From: Thecamonas trahens ATCC 50062
Taxonomy: Eukaryota > Apusozoa > Apusomonadida > Apusomonadidae
DNA: 64,000 nt
Direction: 5' to 3'
Assembly (NCBI RefSeq): GCF_000142905.1
Contig: NW_013657624.1
Coordinates: forward strand, 38,235-102,234
The notes beneath the pieces were generated by a model. That model saw only the letters and a program-made list of their open reading frames with translations. It was not told where the DNA came from and searched no databases. Numbering within the stretch: position 1 is the first letter of the stretch; each line of letters begins with the position of its first letter. Positions 39,283 to 49,493 of the stretch are shown here, one piece after another. The position numbers and the translations under genes are program-made.

Positions 39283-42200
39283 CTAGCCAGTGTAGGAGTC
39301 GCTGTTCGAGTCGATGATCCGACTCGAGGAGGTGCTGACGCTGTTGCTGCCCTCGCTCTGGCTTGAGCCCACAAGCTCGGCGATCTGGGCCTGGCAGCTA
39401 CGGTCATCGCTTGCCGTCGACTTGCTGCTCGATCCGGCCATCATCGCCTCTAGGCTCTCCAGCTCCACATCCTGCGAGCGGGACAGCGGGACCGGGCGCA
39501 TAACCATGCGACGCGACCGCCGAGTCTTGCTCTGGTCATGGACCGCGAGGGAAGCGCGCGGGAGCGAGACCTCAGACACAAGGTCGTCGACTTGGTCATC
39601 GTTGCGCCACATATCGCCCTCAAACGAGCGGCCCATCCGGGATCGTGACTTTGACGATGCCACCGACTCGTCGATGCTCGACTTGGCGCTCCGTGTGTAC
39701 ATAGCCTTGGATGTGCAGGGGGCACCAGCAAGCGTCCGCGCTGATCGCGAGGTACCCGAGCAGCCTGGTGACATTGACATCGACAACGACACTGAGCCCG
39801 TGTCCGAGACTTTGCCCATCATCTCCCGAATCTGTCCGTCGACAAAGTTGCGGTTCATGACAGCGGGCGAGATTGCGAGCGAGAGTGACGATCGCCGCCG
39901 CTTGCCGTTGCTTGTTCGCGACCTCGACCTCGACCGCTCCAATGGCTCGAGCTCCATTGACTGGAGGTGTGCCGGATTGAGCGAGATCGGCCCGCCAGAC
40001 ACAACTCGCCCGTTGCGCCCCAGCGCACGGAGGCTCTTGAGCGTCGACGTCCTCTTCGATCGCTTCGACTTGCTCGCATTCGATCCCGTGCCGTCATCAT
40101 CTTGCAATGACCCCATGTCGGACAACTCGCGCGACCGCTGGCCGTGGGACGACACCGAAATCATTCCCGAGTTCTGCGGTGAGAGCCAGCCCCGCGATCG
40201 CCGCCGATCAAGCTCGCCCGAGTAGACCAAAGTCGACTCGTCTACGCTGATCGCTCCCAAATCAAATGCCACCGAGTTGTTCCTAAGCGCAAACTCGTTG
40301 CCGGTCCGCTCCGACAGAAACGTCTCACCGCCGGCCATCGACGAGCTCCACCTCAAGTCCGACTGCATCTCGGTCTCTCGACGAGATCGCTTTGATCGGA
40401 GCGAGCTGGCCGAGCCCATGTCCGGAAAGCCTTGCCCGTCCAACGAGCGTGATAAAAGCATGCCCGACGAGAGCTCCCACGGCTGCGGGAGAGGATCAAA
40501 CGTCCGCAAGGCCACGACCGAGCCCTGGCTCGACACCGAGTAGACATCAAAGTATGCAGCGCCGTCCGGTGGGCCCTTGGCGCATCCGACGTGCTCGATA
40601 AAGATGTGCGAAGGCAAGGTGGCCGGAAGAGTCTGACGCGTCTCGGCGGTCATCAGCACCTGGCCGGCAGCCGACGCCGACGCTACCGCATCTGCATGCG
40701 ACATGGCCGCCCCGGTATATGCCGCCCGCTGCGTTCGCGTGTCGTGCATAACCACCGGATTGCCGGCGTGGAGCCCGATGCGGACCCGCAGGCCACGCCA
40801 TAGCCACAGCGGGTAGCCGCGGGGTCCAGACATGGTCGCCGCCTCGGTCCGGCAGGTTGGATGCTCGAGCACGGCGTCTGGCCACTCTGCGTACAGCAGC
40901 TGGGTCTGGATCGCCAACGCGGCCTCGACGGCTCGCAGGGCACCCTTGGCGGGGAAGACAGCCACAAATGCATCGCCCTCGGTTCGCGCCACGTACCCGC
41001 CAAAGTCCTTGATGATGTGCGCCACAAGCTCGTTGTGCACATCGATGGCCTTCTCCATCGCCTCGGGAAGCTCCTCCCACAGCCGAGTCGAGCCGACCAC
41101 ATCGGTGATGAGGATCACAGCAAAGCCATTGGGAGCAGCATCTGCCGCCATCGCTGTATCCTCAGCTGCCCAGACCTCCTCGTCGCCAACAGCGTTTCGA
41201 CGTCGCAATCGAAGCGCCACATACAAGCAAAGGATGATGCTGGCACCCAGGCCGACAACAGCTGATGTTGCCATCACAGACTCGACCGGACGTCGGCGCT
41301 CACTGGATGGCGCGCTGCTCTCAGCGCACGATCCTATCGCGCTCCCTCCGCAAACCCCACAAGCATCCAGCTGCGCCCTTGATCCGCGCACAAAGTCGCA
41401 TCCAACGCAGCTGAGACCATCGCCGCCACACACACCGCACGCATCGAGCGTCGCGTTTCCGCCCCAGCACACCCCGCATGCATCACGGCCTGCATCGTGC
41501 CCGCCGCACAGCCCGCATCTGTCCATTGCCTGCCCGCCGCCGTAGCACACACCGCATGCATCCCGCGCTCGGCCGCCACCAAAACACTCTCCGCATGCAT
41601 CACGATGGCTGCCAGGCGTTCGGCCGGTGGTCCCACCGACGCACACGCCGCATCCGTCGACGTATGCCTCGCCACCGCACACCCCCGCGCAGTCGTGCAC
41701 CGCACCAAGACCATTGCACGCGGCAGGACACGTGCCCACGCCAGATGGCCCGCCACACGTTCCGCATCCGTCAAACACCTGCCCGCCGTCCGGCATCGGT
41801 AGGCCGTTGCAGCCAAGGCACGAGCTGCCGTCCCCGCCGCACACGCCGCAGACATCGGGTACTGCGTCCGAGTTGGGCACACCATCACAGCCGACACATT
41901 GGCGGCCATCGCCAAAGCACACACCGCAGACATCGACTGAGCTGTTGTTGCCCCAGCACACGCCGCACGAGTCGAGATCGGCGTTGCCCCCAAAGCACAC
42001 GCCGCAGGCATCGACATCCGAGTCGGCCACGTGCTCGGTTCCAGGCCCAGAGCATACGCCGCACGAGTCGGGGAGGCCATCGCCACCGCACACATCGCTG
42101 GACACGCCTTGTCTCGCACGAGAAGGCGTGTGAATGGAGTCAGCGGTCGCGAGCGAGACCACAACGTCCAGGGCTGCGATCTCGATCTCTGCCGGCGCGC

Positions 42201-42720
42201 TGCTCTCGTCCGTCCCGATCCGCACCACGACATCCAACTCGTCGCCAGCGACCTTTTGTGCGTCTGAGAGCAGTCGCACGAGCTCGAGACTGCGGATCGT
42301 GGCGCGCCGGTGGCCGGGCGCCCACACAAGTGGTAGACGGGCAGCTCCGGTGACAATCATCCCCGGGGCCGTGAGCTTGCCAAGAGGACGAAAGACTCCC
42401 ACATCTACGACAATGGTCTGGGGCACGAGGGGATCATGCCAGATGGTAGAGCTCGCCACAGCGATTGAGTTCGAGCGCGAGACCATCAGAGTTGCGGCGT
42501 GGATGACGATGGCCTGGCTGTGCGAGGCTGGTGGCAGGGTCAAGCCGATGTGGGGGAGGCCATCGATGATTGTTCTGTCTGAATGGGTGGCGACCAATGT
42601 GACAAGATGGAGACTGCCACGATCGTTGCCCGGCTTGCCAGCCAGGGCTAGGGCGGCGATGACGAACCAAGAGAGACATATAAACACCAGAGGCATCCGC
42701 CAAGGATACAATGGTTTCAT
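39283..42720 (-). CDS. Receptor-type class III nucleotide cyclase-like protein 1
   Basis: 1145 aa. Signal peptide (1-27); extracellular region (30-205) of unknown fold; a Cys-rich array (about 210-465) of CGVCxGxxxxxDxCGVC units; one TM helix (about 484-504); a class III cyclase homology domain (about 533-725); a long Ser/Arg-rich cytoplasmic tail (about 780-1145). Metal-binding Asp residues are present: D540 in ILITDVVGST and D583 in TEGDAFVAVF. However, the Asn/Arg pair that normally stabilises the transition state (GxxxNxAxR) is replaced in TGAAMSHADAVA. Either it is catalytically weak, a heterodimer partner, or a binding-only domain. The GGYxxxTEGD core resembles fungal and kinetoplastid adenylate cyclases. 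It is a tandem paralogue of the next gene. Confidence 0.85.
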   Translation of the reverse strand: MKPLYPWRMPLVFICLSWFVIAALALAGKPGNDRGSLHLVTLVATHSDRTIIDGLPHIGLTLPPASHSQAIVIHAATLMVSRSNSIAVASSTIWHDPLVPQTIVVDVGVFRPLGKLTAPGMIVTGAARLPLVWAPGHRRATIRSLELVRLLSDAQKVAGDELDVVVRIGTDESSAPAEIEIAALDVVVSLATADSIHTPSRARQGVSSDVCGGDGLPDSCGVCSGPGTEHVADSDVDACGVCFGGNADLDSCGVCWGNNSSVDVCGVCFGDGRQCVGCDGVPNSDAVPDVCGVCGGDGSSCLGCNGLPMPDGGQVFDGCGTCGGPSGVGTCPAACNGLGAVHDCAGVCGGEAYVDGCGVCVGGTTGRTPGSHRDACGECFGGGRARDACGVCYGGGQAMDRCGLCGGHDAGRDACGVCWGGNATLDACGVCGGDGLSCVGCDFVRGSRAQLDACGVCGGSAIGSCAESSAPSSERRRPVESVMATSAVVGLGASIILCLYVALRLRRRNAVGDEEVWAAEDTAMAADAAPNGFAVILITDVVGSTRLWEELPEAMEKAIDVHNELVAHIIKDFGGYVARTEGDAFVAVFPAKGALRAVEAALAIQTQLLYAEWPDAVLEHPTCRTEAATMSGPRGYPLWLWRGLRVRIGLHAGNPVVMHDTRTQRAAYTGAAMSHADAVASASAAGQVLMTAETRQTLPATLPSHIFIEHVGCAKGPPDGAAYFDVYSVSSQGSVVALRTFDPLPQPWELSSGMLLSRSLDGQGFPDMGSASSLRSKRSRRETEMQSDLRWSSSMAGGETFLSERTGNEFALRNNSVAFDLGAISVDESTLVYSGELDRRRSRGWLSPQNSGMISVSSHGQRSRELSDMGSLQDDDGTGSNASKSKRSKRTSTLKSLRALGRNGRVVSGGPISLNPAHLQSMELEPLERSRSRSRTSNGKRRRSSLSLAISPAVMNRNFVDGQIREMMGKVSDTGSVSLSMSMSPGCSGTSRSARTLAGAPCTSKAMYTRSAKSSIDESVASSKSRSRMGRSFEGDMWRNDDQVDDLVSEVSLPRASLAVHDQSKTRRSRRMVMRPVPLSRSQDVELESLEAMMAGSSSKSTASDDRSCQAQIAELVGSSQSEGSNSVSTSSSRIIDSNSDSYTG

Positions 42721-42892
42721 ACGGAAGAGAGGGGAGTTACCATGCCTCCTTCTGACGCTTGGCGTGGCTCACCGTGTGGCAATGGGTGCGGAGAAAAACA
42801 ACCTGCGGGCTGGGTGCGGGTGCGGGAAAGGGGTGGGTGTCCCGGTGGAATGCAGGTACATGTCAAGGACAAGGCAATGGAACCGAACAGCT

Positions 42893-45800
42893 TTACGACG
42901 CTTTTGCTGTGCTGATGATATCGAGCGCAGCTGACAAGCGTGGCTTTGGGCTCTTCTTGCGTCTCATCGGTGCAGGCGAGGCTGGGGAGGCTGGGGAGGC
43001 TGGGGAGTGCGACCGCGTGTGCGATCGTGCTCGCGTGCGGGCGCGAGTCGAGTCAGCCACGCCCAGAGAGATATTGCGATACGCAGGGTGTTGCTTGCGC
43101 TTGCGCTTGCGCTTGCGCAGAATCGTGCTCGGGACCGCACATGGGGCAAAGGGGTTGGTCTCGTCCGTGGTCGGCGAGACAAGGGCTTCGATGGTGCCAC
43201 TTGCGGAGGCGGCGGCCTCCTCGGCGGCCAAAGCGCGAAAGTGTGCGGGCGACAAGCCAGAGGTGCCTGGCACACGATCGAGGTCGAGCGAGTCCAGCTC
43301 GGGCGAAGAAAACACCCGCTTCGGAGCTGGGTTGCTGTTCTTGTGGCTCATGTTGCGTTTGGGGCGTTGTGATCGTTTGGGAATGCCGCCGCCGCCGATG
43401 GTCTCGCGGAGATTGTGGTTGGACACATGACCGCGTGACACGATGCGAAGGCGGTGACGGTCAGCAATGGTCGCATTGCCCGAGTTTGACGTATCCCCAT
43501 CCGACGAAGCCTCGATGGCGCCCGATAAGAAAGCGAACGCCGGGTTGGCTGGCGGCTCGGCAAGCGGGGTGATGGCGTGGCTCTGCGAGCCCGAGCGATG
43601 CATGGCTCGCCGGTTGGCGTGTGCTGGCGACGATGATCGTATGGTGCGCCGAACTCGGGTCCGAGCACGCGAGCCCTGTAGCGAGCAACCCCGCTGGTGA
43701 GCGACAGACTCGGCTGTCGGGTCGGCCGATGCTCGGCCGGAGACGCGCGCGTCGACTGTCGTGGCGCGCGCTCGCGGTGCATCCGTTGGCAACATGGAGC
43801 AGTCGGAGGATGTTGAGTCGAGGCGTGACGGTGTAGTGCAGCCAGTATGTGAGGTCCAGAGCATGAGAGGTGCCTTGCGGCCAAGGCCCATCGGGACTGA
43901 GGCCAAGCCGGAGACCGGGCGAGGAGGCGATTGCGGCTCGACGTGGTTGACGGAGATCCCAGTCGCGTGAGTGGCAGACGAACAAAGCTGATGGTTGGAG
44001 CTTGTCGACAGTGGATCGCCGTTGCGGCTCCGCCGCGATCGCGTCGAAGTCTGCCGGAGCATGAGGACCTGCTGGCGGCTCTGGACGCTGAGCGAGTCGG
44101 ATCTGTTGCGCGAAACACCGGCAAAATGACGAAACATGAGGACCGAGCCCTGGACGGCGACATTGAACATGTCGAGCGTCCCGCCACCGGCATCGACGTA
44201 GCCGACGTACTCGAGGTTGATGTGGGCTGGGATGTGGTTCGGCATTCGCTCGACAGCCCGCATTGAGATGGTGACTTGGCCCGGCTCGGTGGCGGCGAGG
44301 ATGTTGTTTCCATGGGCAAGTGCGCTCCCGGTGTACGCCATGCGCTCTGTCCGCACATCAAACGAGGCAATCGGCTTGCCGACGTGGACACAGGTCCGAA
44401 CCCGCAGCCCGCGCCAGGTGTGCCGCAGAGGACCGGGCGCAATGCCTTCCTGCAACTTGCGCAGTTTGGATCGACAGAGTTGATGGCGAAGGATTTCTAG
44501 CGGCCACTCAACCTGGAGCAGCTCCTCTTGGACGGCAACGGCGGCCTCGATGGCGGTGAGGATGTTAGCGGAAGGAAAGATAATAATAAACGAGTCGCCC
44601 TCGTTCCGGGCCTCGTATCCGCCGTACTCGGCCAGCGTTGTGCGGATGCATGCATCGTGGAGGACTACAGCGCGCTTCATAGCATCGGGCTCATCTTCCC
44701 ACAGCACAGTCGACGAGGAAATGTCAGTGATGAGAATGGCGAGCTCGCCGGTGGGTGCAGCGGCTCGGGCGGTGGCCTCCTTGCGAGCCATGAAGCCGAC
44801 TTTGGAGCGCCGCATGCGACGCGGGATGACAATCGTGACCGCGGCGGTAGCGATGAACAAGACAAGGCAGGCCGACGAACCAACCATGACGATGGATGAA
44901 GTCGAGAGCGTGGTTAGGCGGGTAGGCGCGGTTTGGCATGCATTGCTTCCACCGCATACGCCACACGCGTCAAGCTCCTGTCCAGATCCGACAACAAAGT
45001 CACATCCAACGCACGAGCTTCCGTTGCCACCGCACACCCCGCACACATCGCGGCCGGCATCGCCGCCAAAGCACACCCCACATGCATCGCGAAAGGCATT
45101 GTTCCCGTCGCAGATGCCGCAGGCGTCACGGCGAACGTTGTTGCCGAAGCAATCGCCACAGGAGTCGCGTGCCGCGTCGCCACCAAAGCACACCCCGCAG
45201 CTGTCTTTGAACGCATTGGGCGTGTTCGATGTGGAGCCTGCGACGCACATGCCGCACTCATCGATATACGCGGTGCCGTTGCAGACGCCAAAGCAGTCAT
45301 TAACCGCGAAGGAGTCAGGCAAGCACGAGGTCGCGCACGCCGAGATGCCCGATGGCCCACCGCACACGCCGCATCCGTCACACCACACGCCGCCCAGCGG
45401 GATCGGGATAAAGTTGCAGCCGGAGCAGGCCGAGCCATCGCCGCCGCACACTCCGCAGATGTCCGGGACCGTGCCCGAGTACGGGATGCCATCACATCCG
45501 GCACACGTCGCGTTGTTCCCGTAGCACATGCCACAGCCGTCTTTGGCGGCATTGTTGCCAAAGCACACGCCACAGTCGTCAAGATCGGCGTTGCCACCAA
45601 AGCACACGCCACAACTATCAAGGTCCGAGTCGGCAATGTGGCCGGTCCCGTGGCCCGAGCAAATGCCGCACGAGTCGACAAAGGCTGGCAATGCGCAGGG
45701 CGGAGCAGGGGGGGGCGGGGGCGGTGACGGTGGAGGGGACGGTGGTGGCGACGGCGGCGGCGGTGACGGTGGTGGCGATGGTGGCGGCGGTGACGGTGGT

Positions 45801-46753
45801 GGCGACGGCGGCGGCGGTGACGGTGGTGGCGATGGGGGCGGCGGTGACGGTGGTGGCGACGGCGGCGGCGGTGACGGTGGTGGCGACGGCGGCGGCGGTG
45901 ATGGTACCACAGGCTGGCACGACGGCGTGCCTGGCAGATACACGCCAGAGCTGTCGCACGTTACGTTGCCATGGCCATCGACAGTGGTGGCCACGAAACC
46001 GGGATCGCAGTTCAGATGCAGCGAGTCACCGACAGGGGCGACGGTCGTGAGTGTGGTGGGATCGATGGAGAGTGAGCCGTTTTCGACGGAGAGCATGGGG
46101 CAGACGGCGACGTAGTTGATAGAGACCATGGGCACCGGATCGACATGGATTCGACACAAGTCGCCTGCACCACAGGCAGAACCGTCCTGTGCCATAAAGA
46201 CAAGCAGGTGATCGCGGTCAATGGCGCCATAGGAGTAGGCAGAGGTGAGCATGTCAGCCAGCTCGGTGCCCCTGACCAGCCACCGATTACCGGCCGAGTC
46301 CCAAGTACCAACGACCATCGGATTGCCAGCAATCAAATGATCAAAAGAGTCGACAGTGCTCCACGGCCAGTCGTCAAACTCGTTGTCCTCGTACTGTGCC
46401 GTGGCAGACATGACGGCCAGGCGAAGATCGAACGGCAGGTCTGCCTCGACCCTTTGAAAGACGATAGCACTCGAGGGGAGGAAATGGACGAGGCCGGTAG
46501 AGGAGGTGATGGCCGATCCCAAAGCAAAGTTGACTGCCCCGTGCTCGGCATTGTTGGCCACTTCGATAGTGTCCGGCTCCGCCTGCACATAACCGCTCCC
46601 AGGAGCCAGGGCGCCGATGAAATCGCCGTCGGTCGGGCTTCCTTTAACCGTCACCACCGTAGCTGCACGACCTGTGGCAGCCACACTCAAGAGGACCATG
46701 ACTAAGCCAACGAGCATGGCAGCCATTCTGCTAGCATAACGCCGTGTCGCCAT
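42893..46753 (-). CDS. Receptor-type class III nucleotide cyclase-like protein 2
   Basis: 1286 aa. Signal peptide (about 1-31); N-terminal extracellular domain; a sushi-like Cys module (about 218-280); an extensin-like Pro linker of SPPPP/SPPP units (about 284-345); a CGVC-type Cys-rich array (about 355-605); TM helix near 615-640; class III cyclase homology domain from about 665 (LAILITDISSS, then NEGDSFIIIF). Both metal Asp residues are kept. The transition-state Asn/Arg motif is altered (TGSALAHGNNILA). The cytoplasmic tail (about 870-1286) is long, Ser/Arg-rich, and ends in basic clusters (KRKRKRKQ) and an RTRARSHTRSHSPASP stretch. It starts 15 bp from the neighbouring small gene. Confidence 0.85.
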   Translation of the reverse strand: MATRRYASRMAAMLVGLVMVLLSVAATGRAATVVTVKGSPTDGDFIGALAPGSGYVQAEPDTIEVANNAEHGAVNFALGSAITSSTGLVHFLPSSAIVFQRVEADLPFDLRLAVMSATAQYEDNEFDDWPWSTVDSFDHLIAGNPMVVGTWDSAGNRWLVRGTELADMLTSAYSYGAIDRDHLLVFMAQDGSACGAGDLCRIHVDPVPMVSINYVAVCPMLSVENGSLSIDPTTLTTVAPVGDSLHLNCDPGFVATTVDGHGNVTCDSSGVYLPGTPSCQPVVPSPPPPSPPPSPPPPSPPPSPPPPSPPPSPPPPSPPPSPPPPSPPPSPPPPSPPPSPPPSPPPPPPAPPCALPAFVDSCGICSGHGTGHIADSDLDSCGVCFGGNADLDDCGVCFGNNAAKDGCGMCYGNNATCAGCDGIPYSGTVPDICGVCGGDGSACSGCNFIPIPLGGVWCDGCGVCGGPSGISACATSCLPDSFAVNDCFGVCNGTAYIDECGMCVAGSTSNTPNAFKDSCGVCFGGDAARDSCGDCFGNNVRRDACGICDGNNAFRDACGVCFGGDAGRDVCGVCGGNGSSCVGCDFVVGSGQELDACGVCGGSNACQTAPTRLTTLSTSSIVMVGSSACLVLFIATAAVTIVIPRRMRRSKVGFMARKEATARAAAPTGELAILITDISSSTVLWEDEPDAMKRAVVLHDACIRTTLAEYGGYEARNEGDSFIIIFPSANILTAIEAAVAVQEELLQVEWPLEILRHQLCRSKLRKLQEGIAPGPLRHTWRGLRVRTCVHVGKPIASFDVRTERMAYTGSALAHGNNILAATEPGQVTISMRAVERMPNHIPAHINLEYVGYVDAGGGTLDMFNVAVQGSVLMFRHFAGVSRNRSDSLSVQSRQQVLMLRQTSTRSRRSRNGDPLSTSSNHQLCSSATHATGISVNHVEPQSPPRPVSGLASVPMGLGRKAPLMLWTSHTGCTTPSRLDSTSSDCSMLPTDAPRARATTVDARVSGRASADPTAESVAHQRGCSLQGSRARTRVRRTIRSSSPAHANRRAMHRSGSQSHAITPLAEPPANPAFAFLSGAIEASSDGDTSNSGNATIADRHRLRIVSRGHVSNHNLRETIGGGGIPKRSQRPKRNMSHKNSNPAPKRVFSSPELDSLDLDRVPGTSGLSPAHFRALAAEEAAASASGTIEALVSPTTDETNPFAPCAVPSTILRKRKRKRKQHPAYRNISLGVADSTRARTRARSHTRSHSPASPASPASPAPMRRKKSPKPRLSAALDIISTAKAS
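45712..45903. repeat. 27-bp coding repeat encoding SPPPSPPPP
   Basis: About seven tandem copies of a ~27-bp G-rich (plus strand) unit encode the extracellular Pro-rich linker of cyclase-like protein 2. Confidence 0.85.
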
Positions 46754-46768
46754 GAGAGTCGAGTGTGG

Positions 46769-47008
46769 CTAACGCCCGTTGATCTCCTCATTGCCATCAT
46801 CAGCAAACGGATTGCTGATAGCGCGTTTGAGGAACATTTCGGCATTTTGGGTGGTTTGCCGCATGTCTAAATTGGCCAAGCTCGTTTGGAGCTCAACGCG
46901 CAGAGCAGGCCACGATATGAGTCCCGCGGCGACGAGCAAGAGAACCATCTCCATGTACCTTGATATAGCATTGTCTCTCCGTCCGAAGGGATTGCTCTCG
47001 TGATGCAT
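46769..47008 (-). CDS. Small single-pass membrane protein, unrecognised
   Basis: 79 aa from the ATG at 47008. The short N-terminus (MHHESNPFGRRDNAISRYM) is followed by one hydrophobic helix (about 19-35, EMVLLLVAAGLISWPAL) and an amphipathic C-terminal part with two NPF motifs (residues 6-8 and about 69-71). The frame is open further upstream (to 47242) but that part is Arg/Cys-rich and T-run coded, so I prefer this start. No family recognised; it could be a small mitochondrial or endomembrane subunit. Confidence 0.45.
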   Translation of the reverse strand: MHHESNPFGRRDNAISRYMEMVLLLVAAGLISWPALRVELQTSLANLDMRQTTQNAEMFLKRAISNPFADDGNEEINGR

Positions 47009-47518
47009 AACGGCCAACTGCCGAGCGGGGGGGTTGGACCATGAGTTGCCAGCCAACAAAAAAAGAAAAAAAAAAAGGAGACACAAATTGTCAACCACCT
47101 CTGACCCGGTTCCAGCCAAGAGCCGGTCGCGCGACATGGCCTTTCCCTGGAGCAACCGAGAGCAACACCAACGTCGTCTGTACCCGTCTTCAATTGTACG
47201 TAGCCTCAAAGTGGAGTGCAGATGGTTTATGATGTTGTGCACAATTTGTCGAAGTTGCAGTCGTGAGGGTCGTGTTTCGCGGGCAGTATGGCCATGGGTA
47301 GTACCTGCGGCTTGAGCAGCGACTCAATTTTTGGCTTCCATCCATCGCCCGCCGCACCACCCTGACGGCTATGGGCAAGGACTGGGTGGCTGGGCTGGGC
47401 AATGAGCCAGTTGTGGAGAATGGGAGGCGCGGAGGGGGCGAGAAGCGGGGAGTGCCAAGGGCAGGGAGGACTCACAGTGTTTGGCGGCGTGGCCGGCTTG
47501 TTTGTGCAGCGCAATCTA
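47009..47518. other. Region upstream of COX7C-like gene, with a possible 5' exon
   Basis: No firm gene. An A-rich run lies at 47050-47075. A GTACGTAG donor at 47196 with an upstream ATG (47136-47195, MAFPWSNREQHQRRLYPSSI) could be a first exon spliced to a TGTGCAG acceptor at 47509 in phase 0. It may equally be a 5'-UTR intron. Confidence 0.35.
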
Positions 47519-47782
47519 ATGTCGGCTCGCACCTCGATGCTCTCGCTCGCTCGCGCCTCGGCCTCGCTGATGGCGCGCCAGTCGTCGGTCCGCGCTGCGC
47601 GTGGTGGCGGTCCGCTTCCGTGGGGTGTTGAGTCGCATGGCTTCCCGGGCCACGGCTCGTCGGTTCCGTTCAAGGTTGTCGGCGCGTCGAACGCCTCCAT
47701 CGCCGCCCGCGTTGCTTCCCTCATTGCCCTCGGCATCGGCCTTCCCATCTACGGCGTCATCCACTCGAACCGCAACAACTAA
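47519..47782 (+). CDS. Small mitochondrial membrane protein, COX7C (VIIc)-like
   Basis: 87 aa. The first ~30 residues are Ser/Arg/Ala-rich with no acids (MSARTSMLSLARASASLMAR), a mitochondrial presequence. The mature part contains FPGHGSSVPFKVVGASNASI followed by a single TM helix (VASLIALGIGLPIYGVI) and a short tail. The PGxxxxVPF-x-TM layout resembles cytochrome c oxidase subunit VIIc. Similarity is short, so this is tentative; another small inner-membrane subunit is the alternative. A 5' exon at 47136-47195 is possible. Confidence 0.5.
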   Translation: MSARTSMLSLARASASLMARQSSVRAARGGGPLPWGVESHGFPGHGSSVPFKVVGASNASIAARVASLIALGIGLPIYGVIHSNRNN

Positions 47783-48130
47783 GGTCGTCCTTAGCCTCGG
47801 GTGGCCGGCGGCGTGATAAACACTGTTTGCCTGCTGATGGTAGAGTGTATTCCTCCCCCCCAAACACACACACACACCCGCAAGCGGTCCTGCCTTGCCA
47901 CCCTCTGTAACCAAACGATCAATCCAACAACAAGCAATCGTTGCCTTGCCCCCCCCAAACGATCAATCCAACAACAAATAATCGTTGCCCCCCACTTCTT
48001 CCATTCCGCTCCCTCCCCTCCCTCCCCCTCCCCCTTCCCCTTCCCCTTCCCCTCGCTTTCTCCCACCCCCCTCCTCCCCACGCACACACACTCATCGCAT
48101 GGTCACACCCCCGCACACCATCCCCAGATC
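47783..48130. other. C-rich intergenic/promoter region of the RING gene
   Basis: Two copies of CCCCAAACGATCAATCCAACAACAA (near 47911 and 47950), then a C/T-rich stretch (48005-48075) leading to the ATG at 48131. No gene. Confidence 0.5.
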
Positions 48131-49444
48131 ATGGCCACCCGTCCGCAGCTCTCAGTAGCCATCCCCCAGACACAGGCAGACCACCAGGCCGAAGAAGCCG
48201 CCCTCGACTCCTACACGCCCTCGGCGTACCTCTACTCGGCCGTGCCGAGCCACTTTGCCATCCGCTTGGGCCTCTGTCGCTCACCTCGAGCAAGCCAGGA
48301 GGACGAGAACAGGCACGATCATGATCATGATCATGATCAGCATCATGATCAGCATGGTCCTGCCTTTGGCATCCAGCTCTGCTCCTGCCCCATCTGCGTC
48401 TACGTCGGTGCTGCCGAGTGGGCATCGGCTGCTGCTCACGATGATGGCCATGACGATGATGGTGGTGATGATGGGGGTGAGGGCCCTTCGGAAGGTTATG
48501 CGATTGTGCGCGATGCGGCGGCAGAGGTGGCGCGAAATGCAGCCGACAATGGTGGCGGCGAGTGGGGTTACGGCGATGGCAGTGGCGAGTATGTTGACGA
48601 CGACGACGGATGGGCCGTCGACGAGCTGTACATCTCGCCAACAACTGAAAAGGCCTTCTCGCAGGCGCTCGAGTGGGAGACGTCGCGATCAAAGGCTTCG
48701 CATCCGCGCGGGGCTGGGCGCAAGAAGCGGGAGCCCAAGCGGCGACAAAACGAGCGGTATGACGAGAATCTAGGCCGAGTCATCCACACCAAGAAGACCA
48801 AGATCAAGGCGTCGGTGTACGCCAAGGCCGAGGCCACTCGTGCTGCTATTGTCGAGCAGAACGAGCGCCGCAAGAACAACGCCCGCCTCCGACTCGGCCT
48901 GCTCATCTCGGCCGCCGGCCTCGAGCCATCGTTCGCCGCCGCCGCTGCCGCTGCCGCGGATACACCGCGGTACCACGCGCCGTCGCGGCCTACGCGATCG
49001 CGGCAGCAGCGGCATCAGCGGCAGCAGCGGCAGCAGCCACCGCAGCCGGTCGCCGCCTCGCGGCACGACTACACTCGCCAGCTGATGGAGGATCTGGGAG
49101 TGGAGGAGCGACTGGCGCGTCTGCTGTTCGAGCTGCAAACACGCGACGCCACGCCCGAGGACTACGAGCTGCTGCTCGAGCTGGACGAGACTGTCGAGGC
49201 GCGGACGCTCGACGCCGCCACGGTCGACGTTCTCCCGACGCTCACGGTGGGGTCCGGGCCGGGCGAGTACGATCCGGTGGCCGACGCCGACGCGCTCTGC
49301 CCGGTCTGCATGTTCGAGTACGAGGCCGGCGAGTCGGTGCGGCAGCTGCCGTGCGGACACGCCTTCCACGTCGAGTGCATCGACGAGTGGCTGCGGAACC
49401 ACGCACGGACGTGTCCAGTTGACCGGACCGAGCTCGACCAGTGA
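48131..49444 (+). CDS. RING finger protein with Asp as last zinc ligand
   Basis: 437 aa. Near the N-terminus is a low-complexity His/Asp run ([14 protein letters not shown]) encoded by a GATCAT repeat, followed by a second Cys patch (LCSCPICVY). The middle has Asp/Gly-rich, basic and Ala/Gln-rich tracts. The C-terminal RING is [32 protein letters not shown], then [11 protein letters not shown]. The eighth ligand position is Asp instead of Cys, as in RBX1-type RINGs. Ubiquitin ligase activity is likely because the E2-binding hydrophobic positions are kept. It converges on the AMPK gene, stop to stop 50 bp apart. Confidence 0.8.
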   Translation: MATRPQLSVAIPQTQADHQAEEAALDSYTPSAYLYSAVPSHFAIRLGLCRSPRASQEDENRHDHDHDHDQHHDQHGPAFGIQLCSCPICVYVGAAEWASAAAHDDGHDDDGGDDGGEGPSEGYAIVRDAAAEVARNAADNGGGEWGYGDGSGEYVDDDDGWAVDELYISPTTEKAFSQALEWETSRSKASHPRGAGRKKREPKRRQNERYDENLGRVIHTKKTKIKASVYAKAEATRAAIVEQNERRKNNARLRLGLLISAAGLEPSFAAAAAAAADTPRYHAPSRPTRSRQQRHQRQQRQQPPQPVAASRHDYTRQLMEDLGVEERLARLLFELQTRDATPEDYELLLELDETVEARTLDAATVDVLPTLTVGSGPGEYDPVADADALCPVCMFEYEAGESVRQLPCGHAFHVECIDEWLRNHARTCPVDRTELDQ

Positions 49445-49493
49445 GGAGCAGCCGGTACTGGCAGCGGTTGTTTATCACAAGCCCAGCAAAGGG

